Shown in pieces: positions 45,294-55,171 of a DNA stretch of 64,000 nucleotides. Position numbers and translations under genes: made by a program. A model generated the notes under the pieces. The model made no database searches and was not told the origin of the DNA. It was given only the letters and a program-made list of their open reading frames with translations. This DNA comes from Novipirellula aureliae. Lineage in GTDB: Bacteria > Planctomycetota > Planctomycetia > Pirellulales > Pirellulaceae. How positions within the stretch are numbered: position 1 is the stretch's first letter; the number at the start of each line of letters is the position of its first letter. The stretch spans positions 558,001-622,000 of the forward strand of contig NZ_SJPY01000003.1 in NCBI RefSeq assembly GCF_007860185.1. Reading direction: 5' to 3'.

Positions 45294-45561
45294 ATGAGTT
45301 CGACACTGAAAAAGATCCTATTTGGGATCTTGCTCGGCGGTGCGCTGGCCGGATGGTCGAGGGCCGATGACGCGTCCGTGATCAATGCGATTGAACGATA
45401 TCAAGATGCCTTCAATCGCAGAGACGAAACGAGAGGAACGCGATGCGATGAAAAGCCAAGTGAAGGAAGTTTTTGGGCAGGACAATCCGCCCCTGCCGAC
45501 CATCCGGGCAATAAACAGGAAACATCTAGCAATCGAGCGTGCTTTGTGGGAAGTCGCTTGA
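45294..45561 (+). pseudogene. Decayed DUF4440/SnoaL-like gene
   Basis: The ATG at 45294 starts a good signal peptide (KKILFGILLGGALAGWSRAD) followed by DASVINAIERYQDAFNRRD, which is how secreted DUF4440/SnoaL-like proteins begin. The frame then leaves the family pattern after about residue 45. Another frame from about 45433 reads ERDAMKSQVKEVFG and on to NRKHLAIERALWEVA before a stop at 45559-45561, which looks more protein-like. A frameshift or deletion has removed the core of the domain (normally about 120 residues). The formal ORF would end at 45623. Confidence 0.55.
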
Positions 45562-45630
45562 CATTGCTGTACAATCGCATTCGAAGCATTGGCATCGATT
45601 CAAACCCTTCTCTACGCGATTGAGGACCCT

Positions 45631-46971
45631 ATGAAGTTCTTCTGTTTTGCATTATTGGCCTGTCTCAATACGGTAATGGTCTTGGCCGAAGATCCGCTCC
45701 CGTCCTGGAAAGAGGCACCTGCCAAACAATCGATCATCGATTTTGTTCAAAACGTGACTACCCAGGGCTCCGATTCGTTCGTACCCGTGGCAGAGCGGAT
45801 TGCTGTCTTTGATAACGATGGCACACTGTGGTGTGAAGCACCACTCCCAAACCAAGCCGTTTTCGTCTTGGATGAAATCAAACGGTTGCTACCGGAGCAT
45901 CCTGAGTGGAAACAGGATCCTGCTGTTGCGGCGCTGCTTGGCGGCGACCTTGCCGCCTTGAAGTCAGATCAGTATGCGGGGCTGATCAAGTTGATTGCGC
46001 TGACACATACTGGGATGTCACCGGACGAGTATACCGAGCGTGTGGATCGTTGGCTGGAGACGGCTAGGCATCCGAGGTTCGGTTGTTCCTATACGGAAGT
46101 GATCTACCAACCGATGCTAGAACTACTCGATTATCTTAGAGCGAACAAGTTCGAAACATGGATTGTCTCGGGTGGCGGGCAAGAATTCATGCGTGTGTTT
46201 GCAGAGGGAACCTATGGGATTCCCCCACAGCAAATCATTGGCTCTCATGCAAGAATGAAGTATGAGTTGGTTGCCGGCAAACCAACCTTGACGAAAACGA
46301 TCGATACACTCTTTGTCGATGACAAAGAGGGCAAACCGGTTGCCATTGCCGAGTTCATTGGCCGTCGCCCGATCGCGTGTTTCGGGAATAGTGACGGAGA
46401 CCAAGCGATGTTGGAATACACGACCATCGACAATCCTCGACCAAGTTTTGGATTGCTTGTTCACCACACGGACGCCGATCGCGAATACGCTTACGATTCG
46501 AACCCGCCGAGTTCCGGCAAGTTGACGACAGCACTCGAAGCAGCTCCGCAACGTGACTGGGTCGTCGTCGATATGAAAAAGGATTGGAACGTTGTATTCC
46601 CCGCTGACGGCAAAAAGGAAAATCCCGACAACGATCGATCCAAACTGCTCGGTAGCTGGTTGGTCGAAGACATCAACCATCATGGTGTCATGGACATTGC
46701 TCAAACGACCGTTCAATTTGGTGACAATGGTAAAGTGAGCGGTAGCACCTGCGTGAATCGTTATTCAGGCAGCGTTCAAATCAAGAATGGTAATCTCAAG
46801 TTTGGGCCGTTGGCGACGACGAGGCGTGCCGGGCCGCCGGCGATGATGGATCAAGAGCAGAGATTCTTGCGGGCAATGGAATCCGTCGCTGCCTATGAAT
46901 TCGGCGAGCCCGACATCGTGTACTTTCTCAATAGAAATGGTGAACGAACGATGAAGCTATCGAAGCAATAA
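45631..46971 (+). CDS. Secreted HAD phosphatase fused to a META-like domain
   Basis: ATG 45631 gives a signal peptide (FFCFALLACLNTVMVLAEDP) and 446 residues. Residues about 45-335 form a HAD-superfamily hydrolase: nucleophile motif AVFDNDGTLWCE, motif II in TWIVSGGGQEFM, and motif IV in CFGNSDGDQAMLEY. Residues about 345-446 resemble a META/HslJ domain (LLGSWLVEDINHHG, FGDNGKVSGSTCVNRYSGSV, FLRAMESVAAYEF). The combination suggests an exported phosphatase with an added binding module. The substrate is unknown. It begins about 70 bp after the decayed DUF4440-like gene. Confidence 0.8.
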   Translation: MKFFCFALLACLNTVMVLAEDPLPSWKEAPAKQSIIDFVQNVTTQGSDSFVPVAERIAVFDNDGTLWCEAPLPNQAVFVLDEIKRLLPEHPEWKQDPAVAALLGGDLAALKSDQYAGLIKLIALTHTGMSPDEYTERVDRWLETARHPRFGCSYTEVIYQPMLELLDYLRANKFETWIVSGGGQEFMRVFAEGTYGIPPQQIIGSHARMKYELVAGKPTLTKTIDTLFVDDKEGKPVAIAEFIGRRPIACFGNSDGDQAMLEYTTIDNPRPSFGLLVHHTDADREYAYDSNPPSSGKLTTALEAAPQRDWVVVDMKKDWNVVFPADGKKENPDNDRSKLLGSWLVEDINHHGVMDIAQTTVQFGDNGKVSGSTCVNRYSGSVQIKNGNLKFGPLATTRRAGPPAMMDQEQRFLRAMESVAAYEFGEPDIVYFLNRNGERTMKLSKQ

Positions 46972-47108
46972 ACTTTCGATATCCACTTTCGATATCCATC
47001 TGGGCTAGTACCAACGACAAGGCTAATTTGAGTTCAAGAAAAAAGACAGATTGTTCGAGATTGGCCGCCTTCTTTGCTGGGCATCACAAATTTGCTGGGC
47101 ATCACAAA
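46972..47108. repeat. Two short tandem duplications upstream of the sulfatase gene
   Basis: ACTTTCGATATCC occurs twice in tandem (46972-46997), and TTTGCTGGGCATCACAAA occurs twice in tandem (47073-47108). Both are exact duplicates. Confidence 0.85.
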
Positions 47109-47178
47109 GAAAATCACTACCATCCTCTTCTACTCTCGCTTCTCTTTAGAAATTCTACACCTCGAAGGACCCTACGCA

Positions 47179-48714
47179 ATGAGACGTTTTCTTCTCGCCA
47201 TCACTGGATTGGTGGCAATTTCCGCGTCGATCGCGTCGGCGGCTGACAAACCAAACATTGTTATCATCTGGGGTGATGACATTGGTCGATCGAACATTAG
47301 TGCCTACACGCATGGCGTGATGGGTTACCAAACGCCGAACATTGATCGCGTTGCCAAAGAAGGCATGATGTTTACCGATTACTATGCCGAGCAGAGTTGC
47401 ACGGCAGGTCGAGCAAGTTTCATCATGGGTCAACACGGTCTGCGAACCGGTTTGACAAAGGTGGGGTTGCCAGGCGCCAAAACTGGCATGCAAGTGGAAG
47501 ATCCCACGATCGCAGGGCTGCTTAAGAACCACGGCTATGCGACGGGCCAATTTGGCAAGAACCATTTGGGGGACCGCGACGAAATGCTGCCTTCCAATCA
47601 TGGTTTCGACGAATTCTATGGCAACCTGTATCACCTAAATGCGGAAGAGGAACCCGAGCATGTTGATTATCCCAAGGATCCCGAATTTCGCAAAAAGTAT
47701 GGTCCACGAGGCGTTCTGCATTCATTTGCAGACGGTAAGATCGAGGACACAGGACCGCTGACTCGCAAACGAATGGAAACGATCGACGATGACGTCGCCA
47801 CGCGTGCGGCAGACTTCATGGAACGACAAGCAAAGGCAGACAAACCATTTTTTGTTTGGGTCAATTTCACTCATATGCACTTCCGCACCCACGTCAAACC
47901 TGAAAGCAAGGGGCAATCGGGACGTTGGATGAGCGAGTATGCCGATGCGATGATTGACCATGACAAGAACGTCGGCACGGTACTCGATAAGATCGATGAA
48001 CTGGGACTTGGTGATAACACGTTTGTGATGTACAGCACCGACAATGGGCCTCACATGAATACCTGGCCCGATGCGGCGATGACACCGTTCCGAAATGAAA
48101 AGAACAGTAACTGGGAAGGTGCTTATCGCGTTCCTGCGATGGTGCGTTACCCTGGCAAGATCGATCCAGGCAGTATTTCCAACGAAATCGTTTCCCATCT
48201 CGATTGGTTGCCAACTCTGTTGGCGATCGCGGGTGAGCCAGACGTTAAAGAGAAACTGCTAACAGGCCACAAAGCGATCGGCCGCGATTACAAAGTCCAT
48301 TTAGATGGATACAACCTGCTGCCGTATTTAACAGGTGACGAGGACAAGAGTCCCCGAGATTCGTTCATTTACTGTAACGACGACCAGCAATTGACGGCAC
48401 TTCGATATGACAATTGGAAACTCGTCTTTTTGGAGCAGCGAGTTCAAGGCACGCTCCAAATTTGGGCAGAGCCTTTCGTTTCACTTCGCCTACCAAAGAT
48501 TTTCAACTTGCGTGGAGATCCATATGAGCGAGCCGATGTGACTTCGAACACCTACTACAATTGGTTGCTCGATCGAGCTTACTTACTCGTCCCAGCTCAA
48601 GACTATGTCGGCAAGTTTTTGGCGACGTTTAAGGAATTTCCACCTCGCCAAAAAGCCGCCAGTTTCAATTTGGATGAGGTCATGAAGACGCTCGCCGAAG
48701 GTGGCGGAAGCTAA
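47179..48714 (+). CDS. Sulfatase (arylsulfatase family)
   Basis: The frame opens at 47074, but ATG 47179, with GAAGGA upstream, begins a signal peptide (RRFLLAITGLVAISASIASA); 511 residues. The metal-binding start is NIVIIWGDDIGRSNISAY. The formylglycine site is SCTAGRASFIMGQ, fitting C-x-A-x-R, so a maturase is needed. GQFGKNHLGDRDEMLPSNHG carries the second active-site Lys/His pair, and STDNGPHMNTWPDA holds the Asp-Asn ligands. It is exported and would cut sulfate esters, as many planctomycete sulfatases do on algal polysaccharides; the actual substrate cannot be told. Confidence 0.94.
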   Translation: MRRFLLAITGLVAISASIASAADKPNIVIIWGDDIGRSNISAYTHGVMGYQTPNIDRVAKEGMMFTDYYAEQSCTAGRASFIMGQHGLRTGLTKVGLPGAKTGMQVEDPTIAGLLKNHGYATGQFGKNHLGDRDEMLPSNHGFDEFYGNLYHLNAEEEPEHVDYPKDPEFRKKYGPRGVLHSFADGKIEDTGPLTRKRMETIDDDVATRAADFMERQAKADKPFFVWVNFTHMHFRTHVKPESKGQSGRWMSEYADAMIDHDKNVGTVLDKIDELGLGDNTFVMYSTDNGPHMNTWPDAAMTPFRNEKNSNWEGAYRVPAMVRYPGKIDPGSISNEIVSHLDWLPTLLAIAGEPDVKEKLLTGHKAIGRDYKVHLDGYNLLPYLTGDEDKSPRDSFIYCNDDQQLTALRYDNWKLVFLEQRVQGTLQIWAEPFVSLRLPKIFNLRGDPYERADVTSNTYYNWLLDRAYLLVPAQDYVGKFLATFKEFPPRQKAASFNLDEVMKTLAEGGGS

Positions 48715-48720
48715 TTTCGC

Positions 48721-48755
48721 GTAGCCGTTCACGGCCTTCGGCCATGAACGGTTAC
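48721..48755. repeat. 16-bp-arm palindrome, copy 1
   Basis: GTAGCCGTTCACGGCC, three-base loop, GGCCATGAACGGTTAC; 14 of 16 positions complementary and the other two allow G-U pairing. It begins 6 bp after the sulfatase stop codon, so it may stop or stabilise that mRNA. A near-identical inverted copy is at 49577-49606. Confidence 0.85.
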
Positions 48756-48802
48756 GTTTATTCTTTTGAGCCCTTTGTGCTCTTTTGCAGCAGCAATACA
48801 GC

Positions 48803-48830
48803 TAGCCCGGATGATTCATTAGCCGTTTTG
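48803..48830. repeat. TAGCCCGGAT dispersed repeat, copy 2
   Basis: Matches 8945-8972 at 27 of 28 positions. A partial inverted copy, 49009-49028, lies about 200 bp to the right. Confidence 0.75.
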
Positions 48831-48855
48831 CAAAAAGCCGTAGGCTGCTTATTTA

Positions 48856-48913
48856 GTGGCTGTGGCTTCCAGCCGCAGCGTTCTTCTCAACTGGGGCTGG
48901 AAGCCCCAGCCAC
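48856..48913. repeat. Long hairpin with 23-bp arms
   Basis: Left arm 48856-48878 (GTGGCTGTGGCTTCCAGCCG...) pairs with right arm 48891-48913; 21 of 23 positions are complementary, with a 12-nt loop. The GCGGCTGGAAG core is also in the 88-bp repeats at 16201 and 62941. Confidence 0.88.
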
Positions 48914-48960
48914 GTCAAAAATCAAAATGCTCTAATACGCAGACTGTTTTTCGAGCAATG

Positions 48961-48988
48961 AACGTCAACGCTTTAAGGCGTAGACGTT
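48961..48988. repeat. Hairpin with 11-bp arms
   Basis: AACGTCAACGC (48961-48971) and GCGTAGACGTT (48978-48988), one mismatch, 6-nt loop. Confidence 0.75.
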
Positions 48989-49008
48989 AGCAAAACAATT
49001 TGCAAGCC

Positions 49009-49028
49009 CATGAATCATCCAGGCTAGG
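49009..49028. repeat. TAGCCCGGAT repeat, partial inverted copy
   Basis: The reverse complement reads CCTAGCCTGGATGATTCATG, matching the left part of copy 2 with few changes. Together the two copies bracket 48803-49028 as terminal inverted repeats. Confidence 0.65.
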
Positions 49029-49074
49029 AATCTAGGACCGCAAGAGACCACAAAGGACGCGATAGTGTGTTACA

Positions 49075-49126
49075 TCAGCCACGGATTGACACGAATCAGA
49101 AAAACAAACCAGAGATTCGTGGCTGA
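49075..49126. repeat. Inverted repeat with 13-bp arms
   Basis: TCAGCCACGGATT (49075-49087) and GATTCGTGGCTGA (49114-49126); 11 of 13 pair. Confidence 0.65.
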
Positions 49127-49168
49127 AAGAACGTTGTTGTTCCTAGCTTTAGACAAAAGGCTCTTCAA

Positions 49169-49260
49169 CTTTCATGAGCGTCCATTCGCGGGCGAACCAC
49201 TAACAGAATGCTGGACAAAGAGCTTTGCCCACCAATCACGCGAATGGACGCGAATGAAAG
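49169..49260. repeat. Inverted repeat with 22-bp arms
   Basis: Left arm 49169-49190 (CTTTCATGAGCGTCCATTCG...) and right arm 49239-49260; 20 of 22 positions pair, with a 48-nt loop. A direct CGCTAATC repeat follows at about 49296 and 49319. Confidence 0.8.
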
Positions 49261-49576
49261 CTCAGGTTATTTGATGTGCCCTTGCAGCAACTCATAACCG
49301 CTAATCGACGCTTAGGAACGCTAATCAAGCATCGGTGCACTCATCCGTCTTGTATTGTACGGTTTTGAAACGCGCAGTGAGATTCCCAGCCTCTTTCGTT
49401 GACGGCGGATTGCGAACCAACTCCAAAAAGCGATTGCGGTGCGTCATCATCGAGCGATGAAAGCCCTCTTTTCGGTTTTGGCTTCGCGATGTCACTCGAA
49501 GGAGGTTTGGAAGAGGCGGAGGAATCTTGCCAACGAATGGATCAAGATCATGAGTACGTTTAGGATCAAGAATGCT

Positions 49577-49606
49577 CGTTCATAGCCGAAGGCCGTGAAC
49601 GGCTAC
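49577..49606. repeat. 16-bp-arm palindrome, copy 2 (inverted)
   Basis: CGTTCATAGCCGAAGGCCGT then GAACGGCTAC is nearly the reverse complement of the palindrome at 48721-48755. Confidence 0.75.
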
Positions 49607-49755
49607 CATTTCGCTGCCTCGATGGAAAGACAGAGAGGTCTTCCAGACGAAGGGCTCTCTGTTTCTTGCGTTACCGAAATCCAGCCCGCGGTTCGAATTC
49701 AGCTCGAAGATACAAACACCGTTTGCTTGCCCGGAGGAGGTAATTGTAGGATGCC

Positions 49756-50484
49756 CTACTTTTCGAGCGGACGAATTTTAAGGTTGCGGAAGGAGACGAT
49801 ATTCCCGTGGTCTTGAAGAGCGATGTGTCCCTTGGATGCTTTCGCAAACAATGGCCAGGAGGCAAACTTGCTATTAGCCAATTTCTCGTTCCAGTCGTCG
49901 CTGCCTTTGACGAATTCATAATATTTGGTGCCGTTCATAAACACTTCGCTCTTTTCTGAACTCTTGTCTGAATGGAGGATCAAGCGGAGCTCGTTCCATT
50001 CGCCTACTGGCTTCGTCGCATCGACTTCGGAAGAGTAGAATTGGTACAACCAACCGGCCTTTTGCGGGTCATGACCATCGACGTTATCTTGGATTTGGAT
50101 TTCGGGACCCGACGAATAGGGCTCTGGTCCTTCTTCGGTAACATGGAACATCACACCGCTGTTGCCCCCTTTTGAGATCTTGTACTCAAGGGAAAGCTCG
50201 AATGCATCAAATTGTTCTTTGGTTATGATGTCATCAGCCCCCTTTTCGCCGCGGACCATTGCGCCATCCACGACTTTCCAGCCGTCGTTCACGGATTCTT
50301 TTTTGTAGCTGCGCCATGAATCCATCGATATTCCATCGAACAGCAATCGCCATCCCTCCGCTTTTTCTTGATCGGTAAGTTGATTGAGCTGTTTTTTTTG
50401 CTGGGGCGATTCAGCCGATACCGTGGAGGCGGGAATAGACAATGCGCCACAAGCGAGCAGCAAAACAAGGAATCTACGTTTCAT
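49756..50484 (-). CDS. Secreted DUF1080 (3-keto-disaccharide hydrolase fold) protein
   Basis: 242 residues with a signal peptide (RRFLVLLLACGALSIPASTVSA). One DUF1080 domain fills the rest: EGWRLLFDGISMDSWRSYKK, WKVVDGAMVRGEKGADDI, FELSLEYKISKGGNSGVMFH, EIQIQDNVDGHDPQKAGWLY and GHIALQDHGNIVSFRNLKIR. The fold is a concanavalin-like beta-sandwich, and characterised relatives act on 3-keto sugars. It begins 61 bp after the PVC-heme gene on the same strand, a frequent neighbour arrangement in this group, pointing to joint work in periplasmic sugar oxidation or breakdown. Confidence 0.9.
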   Translation of the reverse strand: MKRRFLVLLLACGALSIPASTVSAESPQQKKQLNQLTDQEKAEGWRLLFDGISMDSWRSYKKESVNDGWKVVDGAMVRGEKGADDIITKEQFDAFELSLEYKISKGGNSGVMFHVTEEGPEPYSSGPEIQIQDNVDGHDPQKAGWLYQFYSSEVDATKPVGEWNELRLILHSDKSSEKSEVFMNGTKYYEFVKGSDDWNEKLANSKFASWPLFAKASKGHIALQDHGNIVSFRNLKIRPLEK

Positions 50485-50545
50485 TTTTTTCTTTTTTCAT
50501 GGGGATCGGTCATATGACACGGAGTCAAAACCGCAGTTGGAAAGA

Positions 50546-53500
50546 CTACTGTACTTCTCGCGTTTCTTCGTCTTCTTGAAGACTTGTTAAATAGGCAATT
50601 AGATCTCGCAATTCTCTCGGATTCAAGTGCTCCACCAAGTCGGCTGGCATCGCAGATTGCCCCTGATTCTGGGCGACAATTTCCTCTTTGCGGATTCGGA
50701 CAAGCACTCCATCCGCTTGAATCAATTCTAAAAAGTCGTCGGTTTCAGACTTGATGATCCCCGTGAAGATTCTTCCAGCTTGATCAGAAAGGACAACCGA
50801 TCCGAAACCTTCGGCGATTGAAGCATTGGGTAAACAGATACTTTCGAGTAGAGAGCGTGAATCTCTTTGTTTACCAATCCGTGACAAATCGGGGCCAATC
50901 GCACCACCTTTTTGGCCGACCTTGTGACAGCGAACACATGACAATTCGGATCGTTCAAAGAACAGCTGCTTTCCGTTTGTGGCGTTGCCCCCCGCAGCCG
51001 ATGGCAACCATTTCGCTAGCGGATCCGATTCCGAGTTCTGTTCGAAAAACTCATCGAGCCGCACGCTCAGTTGCTCGTCAAGCGTTCCTTCGGCCGCTTC
51101 GATCACGTTCAGATGCAATTCCGGCTTCAGCTCGCCATCCAAGAAAGACTCGATGGCCGCTGAGACGGAGGCTTTGGCCTTCGGGTTATCGAGGTCTGCC
51201 AATACATCCCAAGCCAATTGTTGGATATCCAATGACCGGCTTTCCGTGGCTGCGATAAACTTCTCGACACTTGCTTCACGATCATGAGACGCCAGCACCC
51301 GTAGCGATGCTTCAACCAACTTCGTCGCCGGCGCCAAACGAATTGCCTTTGCCAATTCCGACGCAGACAAGGGATCTAGTTTTGCCAAGGCCATCAGGGC
51401 TGAGGCGCGATCTTCAGGCTTGAGATTTCCATCTTGGACTCTAAGAATGAGATTGGGCGCAATCTGTTGAAGTCCCAGTTTTGCTGCGACGGTAATCGCT
51501 TTTTCACGTATCGCTTCGGGCGAACTCATCAATCCTGTGATCTCGGTCGCAAGCGCAGCGGCTGCATCGGCCCGGTTGCGAAGTACCGCCGGTTGCAGAT
51601 TACCGAGCACGCGGTCGCGGCGATCGGCATCGTCCCACTGCCCAAGAGTATCGAGGGCAAAAACTCGCATCGATGCGAGCGACGAATTGCGTGCCGCAAA
51701 TTTGGCAATCTTAACCGCGGACTCGGCGCTACCCAAACGATAGTTCGCATTGAGCACCCGGCGAATCAAGCCTTCGCTCGCCATCGGAAAATCGATCAAC
51801 GAGGCCAAAGGCTCAAGCGCCAACGGGATCGGTTCGTCATGGATCGCACGGGCGGCTTCACCGACCACACGTAGACTTTCGTCGTTTAAGAACGCTCGAA
51901 CCTCACCGCTATTCTGTTTCCTTAAAGCAACAACGGCACTTAAACGCACCCCTTCGCTTTTGTCGCCATTGAGTTTGGCTAGAGCGGTCGCCGATGCGCA
52001 GCGAGCCAAATACACTTGTGCTGCATGCCGAATCGCGGGATCGGGTTGAGTGTTTGAAGTCGCTTGGGTGTCGTCGGACGGATGGTTTCGGCGGAGTACC
52101 CCTAGTACGAAGGGATAGGCTGCACTCACCTTCAACTCAGCCAAGGCCATGATCGCGGCATAGCGGACGCGTGAGGATTTGTCATTCAGCAATTCGATCA
52201 ATGAAGCCCCTGACGCCGAATCACCACGTTCGCCCAACACCTTCGCGGTCGCCGCGCGAATGATCGAATCAGGATCATTTAAAAGCGTTCGGAGCGGTGG
52301 AAGTACCGAATCAGCCATCTCGGGATGCTTGCGTGCGATCATCTCACACCCCCATATCGCGTGAAGACGTGCGAGTTGATTTGTGTCAGACCGTTCCGGT
52401 AGAGCCTTCGGCGTTAAGCTATCATTTACGACTGCATCTTTTTCCAACCCCTCTGCGGACTCGTTCCCTGGCAGCGACTGCTCTGTCGGGACGGCCAAAG
52501 CAACTTCGAGAAGCAAATCGGCTTGCTTGCGGTTAACCAATTCCCAATGTGCTTCCAACCGAATTCGTCGATCTCGATGGGAAAGGAGATCGATCAACCG
52601 AGGTGTCGCCTCGTCCGTGAGACCGTTCGTGAGAAGTGCTGCCACCTCACTGACAATCGGATCAGCCTGGTACGTCGGGTTGACGATTCGATAGATCCGC
52701 CCTTTGCCTAACCCCGTCCATCCCTCAACCCAATCGCTAACGTAGATCGCGCCATCAGGCCCAAAGGCAACGTCGGTAGCCAATACGGACCAAATTGGTT
52801 TAGCCTCTTCAGCCAGTTGATAGAAGGCTCCTTTTGACTTCAATTGAAACGAACGAACGCCACTCGATTCACGACTACCTCGAAAATCGCAAATCAAAAA
52901 CTGCTTGTCGAGTTCGCTGCCAAACCCCGTACCAGGATAGAATGCCAAACCGCATGGACCGTCGGTGAAATTCGTGATCGGCGGAACGATGTAGCACGGT
53001 TGATCGTTGTTCCGCGGTTCCCACAAGCGGTCTTCGTTGTAGGGTCCGCGAGTAGGCAAGTATTGATAGTGCATCCGCCAACCATAATCGGCATGACGTA
53101 GCAATTGGATCATGCGTGCCTTGTCACCACTGTCGCTATTGTTGTCGACGGTGAACCAATCTCCGAGATCATTAAATGCTATCTCTTGTGGGTTTCTCAT
53201 GCCGGTGGCGAAGACCTCAAGATTGCTTCCATCGAGCTCACAACGAAACACCGCCCCGCTTTCAGGATTGGCGAGCACGTTACCTTCTTTGTTGGTGATA
53301 AAGTAACCACGATCGCCAATTGTAAAATAGAGTCGGCCATCGACGCCGAGCGTTAGACCATGTAAATCGTGGCCCCGAAACGCAACTCGCACTCCATACC
53401 CGTCTGACAAAACCGCCGAGGCATCCGCCACGCCGTCACCATCGGTATCCGATAACTTCCAAAGTCTTGGGATACAGGAGTAATAGACATCATTTCCGCG

Positions 53501-54199
53501 AACCAAGACGCCTGCACCCGTTCCTTCTTCCAAATGGTTAAAGCCGTTCGCATAGACAACACTGTTGTCGGCTTTGCCGTCGCCATCCTCGTCGACGAGC
53601 AAGCGAACTCGGTCATCTTGCTGAGTGTAGTTATTGGCAGCGTCGCCTAATAAGCGTCGATGGTAATCGATACGATCTTGAACGGTCTTGGAAGCTAAAT
53701 CGGCCAGCAACCATTTGTCGTCATGGTCTCGGTTGTCGGTCACTCCTCGACCTTGTCGGAACGATTCGCACACGAACAATCGTCCCAGATGGTCGATGTC
53801 AAAGGCAACAACATTGGCTACATCGGGTTCGCCAGCAAAGAGACCGATTTCCCAATTCTCAGGAATTCCAAGGGCGTCGACCGAAGCGGCGGTTTGGGCG
53901 GTGGCGGCAGCGACTTCCGGCTGCAGAGCATTTGAGACGTCAAAGCGTTTAGGATGGACTAGCCTTGCAGCGTCCGAGCCTGGTTGGGGCAGCGACTCTT
54001 CGGCACGAATGGAACCGGAAAAAACGAAAACAAGCCCAGAAAGCACCAACAGCGGCAAACGCAGCCGAAGCGAGCCCACGAAGGCTGCTGATTGAGCTAG
54101 TTGGAAAGAAGTTAGATCGTTCAAGGAAATCGGCGCTCTCAGTTTTGCGTGAATGAGAAAAACAACCGCGATTAAAACACGATGAGTTTCTCGGTACAC
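50546..54199 (-). CDS. PVC-type heme-binding CxxCH protein with beta-propeller and HEAT repeats
   Basis: 1,217 residues. The true start is unsure: a hydrophobic export segment (LRLPLLVLSGLVFVFSGSIR) lies at residues 46-63, so a downstream GTG at 54079 may be used instead of ATG 54199. Residues about 80-480 form a dehydrogenase-type beta-propeller (NWEIGLFAGEPDVANVVAFD, GLTLGVDGRLYFTIGDRGY, FATGMRNPQEIAFNDLGDWF, DVAFGPDGAIYVSDWVEGW). HEAT repeats fill about 520-1,040. A C-terminal cytochrome-c-like module has the single heme motif SCVRCHKVGQKGGAIGPDLS near residue 1,085. It probably oxidises a sugar-like substrate outside the membrane. Confidence 0.9.
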   Translation of the reverse strand: MYRETHRVLIAVVFLIHAKLRAPISLNDLTSFQLAQSAAFVGSLRLRLPLLVLSGLVFVFSGSIRAEESLPQPGSDAARLVHPKRFDVSNALQPEVAAATAQTAASVDALGIPENWEIGLFAGEPDVANVVAFDIDHLGRLFVCESFRQGRGVTDNRDHDDKWLLADLASKTVQDRIDYHRRLLGDAANNYTQQDDRVRLLVDEDGDGKADNSVVYANGFNHLEEGTGAGVLVRGNDVYYSCIPRLWKLSDTDGDGVADASAVLSDGYGVRVAFRGHDLHGLTLGVDGRLYFTIGDRGYFITNKEGNVLANPESGAVFRCELDGSNLEVFATGMRNPQEIAFNDLGDWFTVDNNSDSGDKARMIQLLRHADYGWRMHYQYLPTRGPYNEDRLWEPRNNDQPCYIVPPITNFTDGPCGLAFYPGTGFGSELDKQFLICDFRGSRESSGVRSFQLKSKGAFYQLAEEAKPIWSVLATDVAFGPDGAIYVSDWVEGWTGLGKGRIYRIVNPTYQADPIVSEVAALLTNGLTDEATPRLIDLLSHRDRRIRLEAHWELVNRKQADLLLEVALAVPTEQSLPGNESAEGLEKDAVVNDSLTPKALPERSDTNQLARLHAIWGCEMIARKHPEMADSVLPPLRTLLNDPDSIIRAATAKVLGERGDSASGASLIELLNDKSSRVRYAAIMALAELKVSAAYPFVLGVLRRNHPSDDTQATSNTQPDPAIRHAAQVYLARCASATALAKLNGDKSEGVRLSAVVALRKQNSGEVRAFLNDESLRVVGEAARAIHDEPIPLALEPLASLIDFPMASEGLIRRVLNANYRLGSAESAVKIAKFAARNSSLASMRVFALDTLGQWDDADRRDRVLGNLQPAVLRNRADAAAALATEITGLMSSPEAIREKAITVAAKLGLQQIAPNLILRVQDGNLKPEDRASALMALAKLDPLSASELAKAIRLAPATKLVEASLRVLASHDREASVEKFIAATESRSLDIQQLAWDVLADLDNPKAKASVSAAIESFLDGELKPELHLNVIEAAEGTLDEQLSVRLDEFFEQNSESDPLAKWLPSAAGGNATNGKQLFFERSELSCVRCHKVGQKGGAIGPDLSRIGKQRDSRSLLESICLPNASIAEGFGSVVLSDQAGRIFTGIIKSETDDFLELIQADGVLVRIRKEEIVAQNQGQSAMPADLVEHLNPRELRDLIAYLTSLQEDEETREVQ

Positions 54200-54271
54200 C
54201 TAAGATAGCCAAACCATGCCCTTTGTGGCAACATTCGCCGATTAGATCACCAACGCAAGCGTGCAAACCGA

Positions 54272-55171
<900 letters not shown>

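Larger units (their letters stand above)
48715..49755. other. 1-kb non-coding, inverted-repeat-rich region
   Basis: No credible protein. At least six inverted or dispersed repeats lie here and are listed separately. Small ORFs, such as 69 codons at 49065, have no family pattern and cross the repeats. Confidence 0.75.

Noticed and set aside
49065-49274. 69-codon ORF in the gene-free region
   Set aside because: It crosses two inverted repeats and shows no protein-like pattern.
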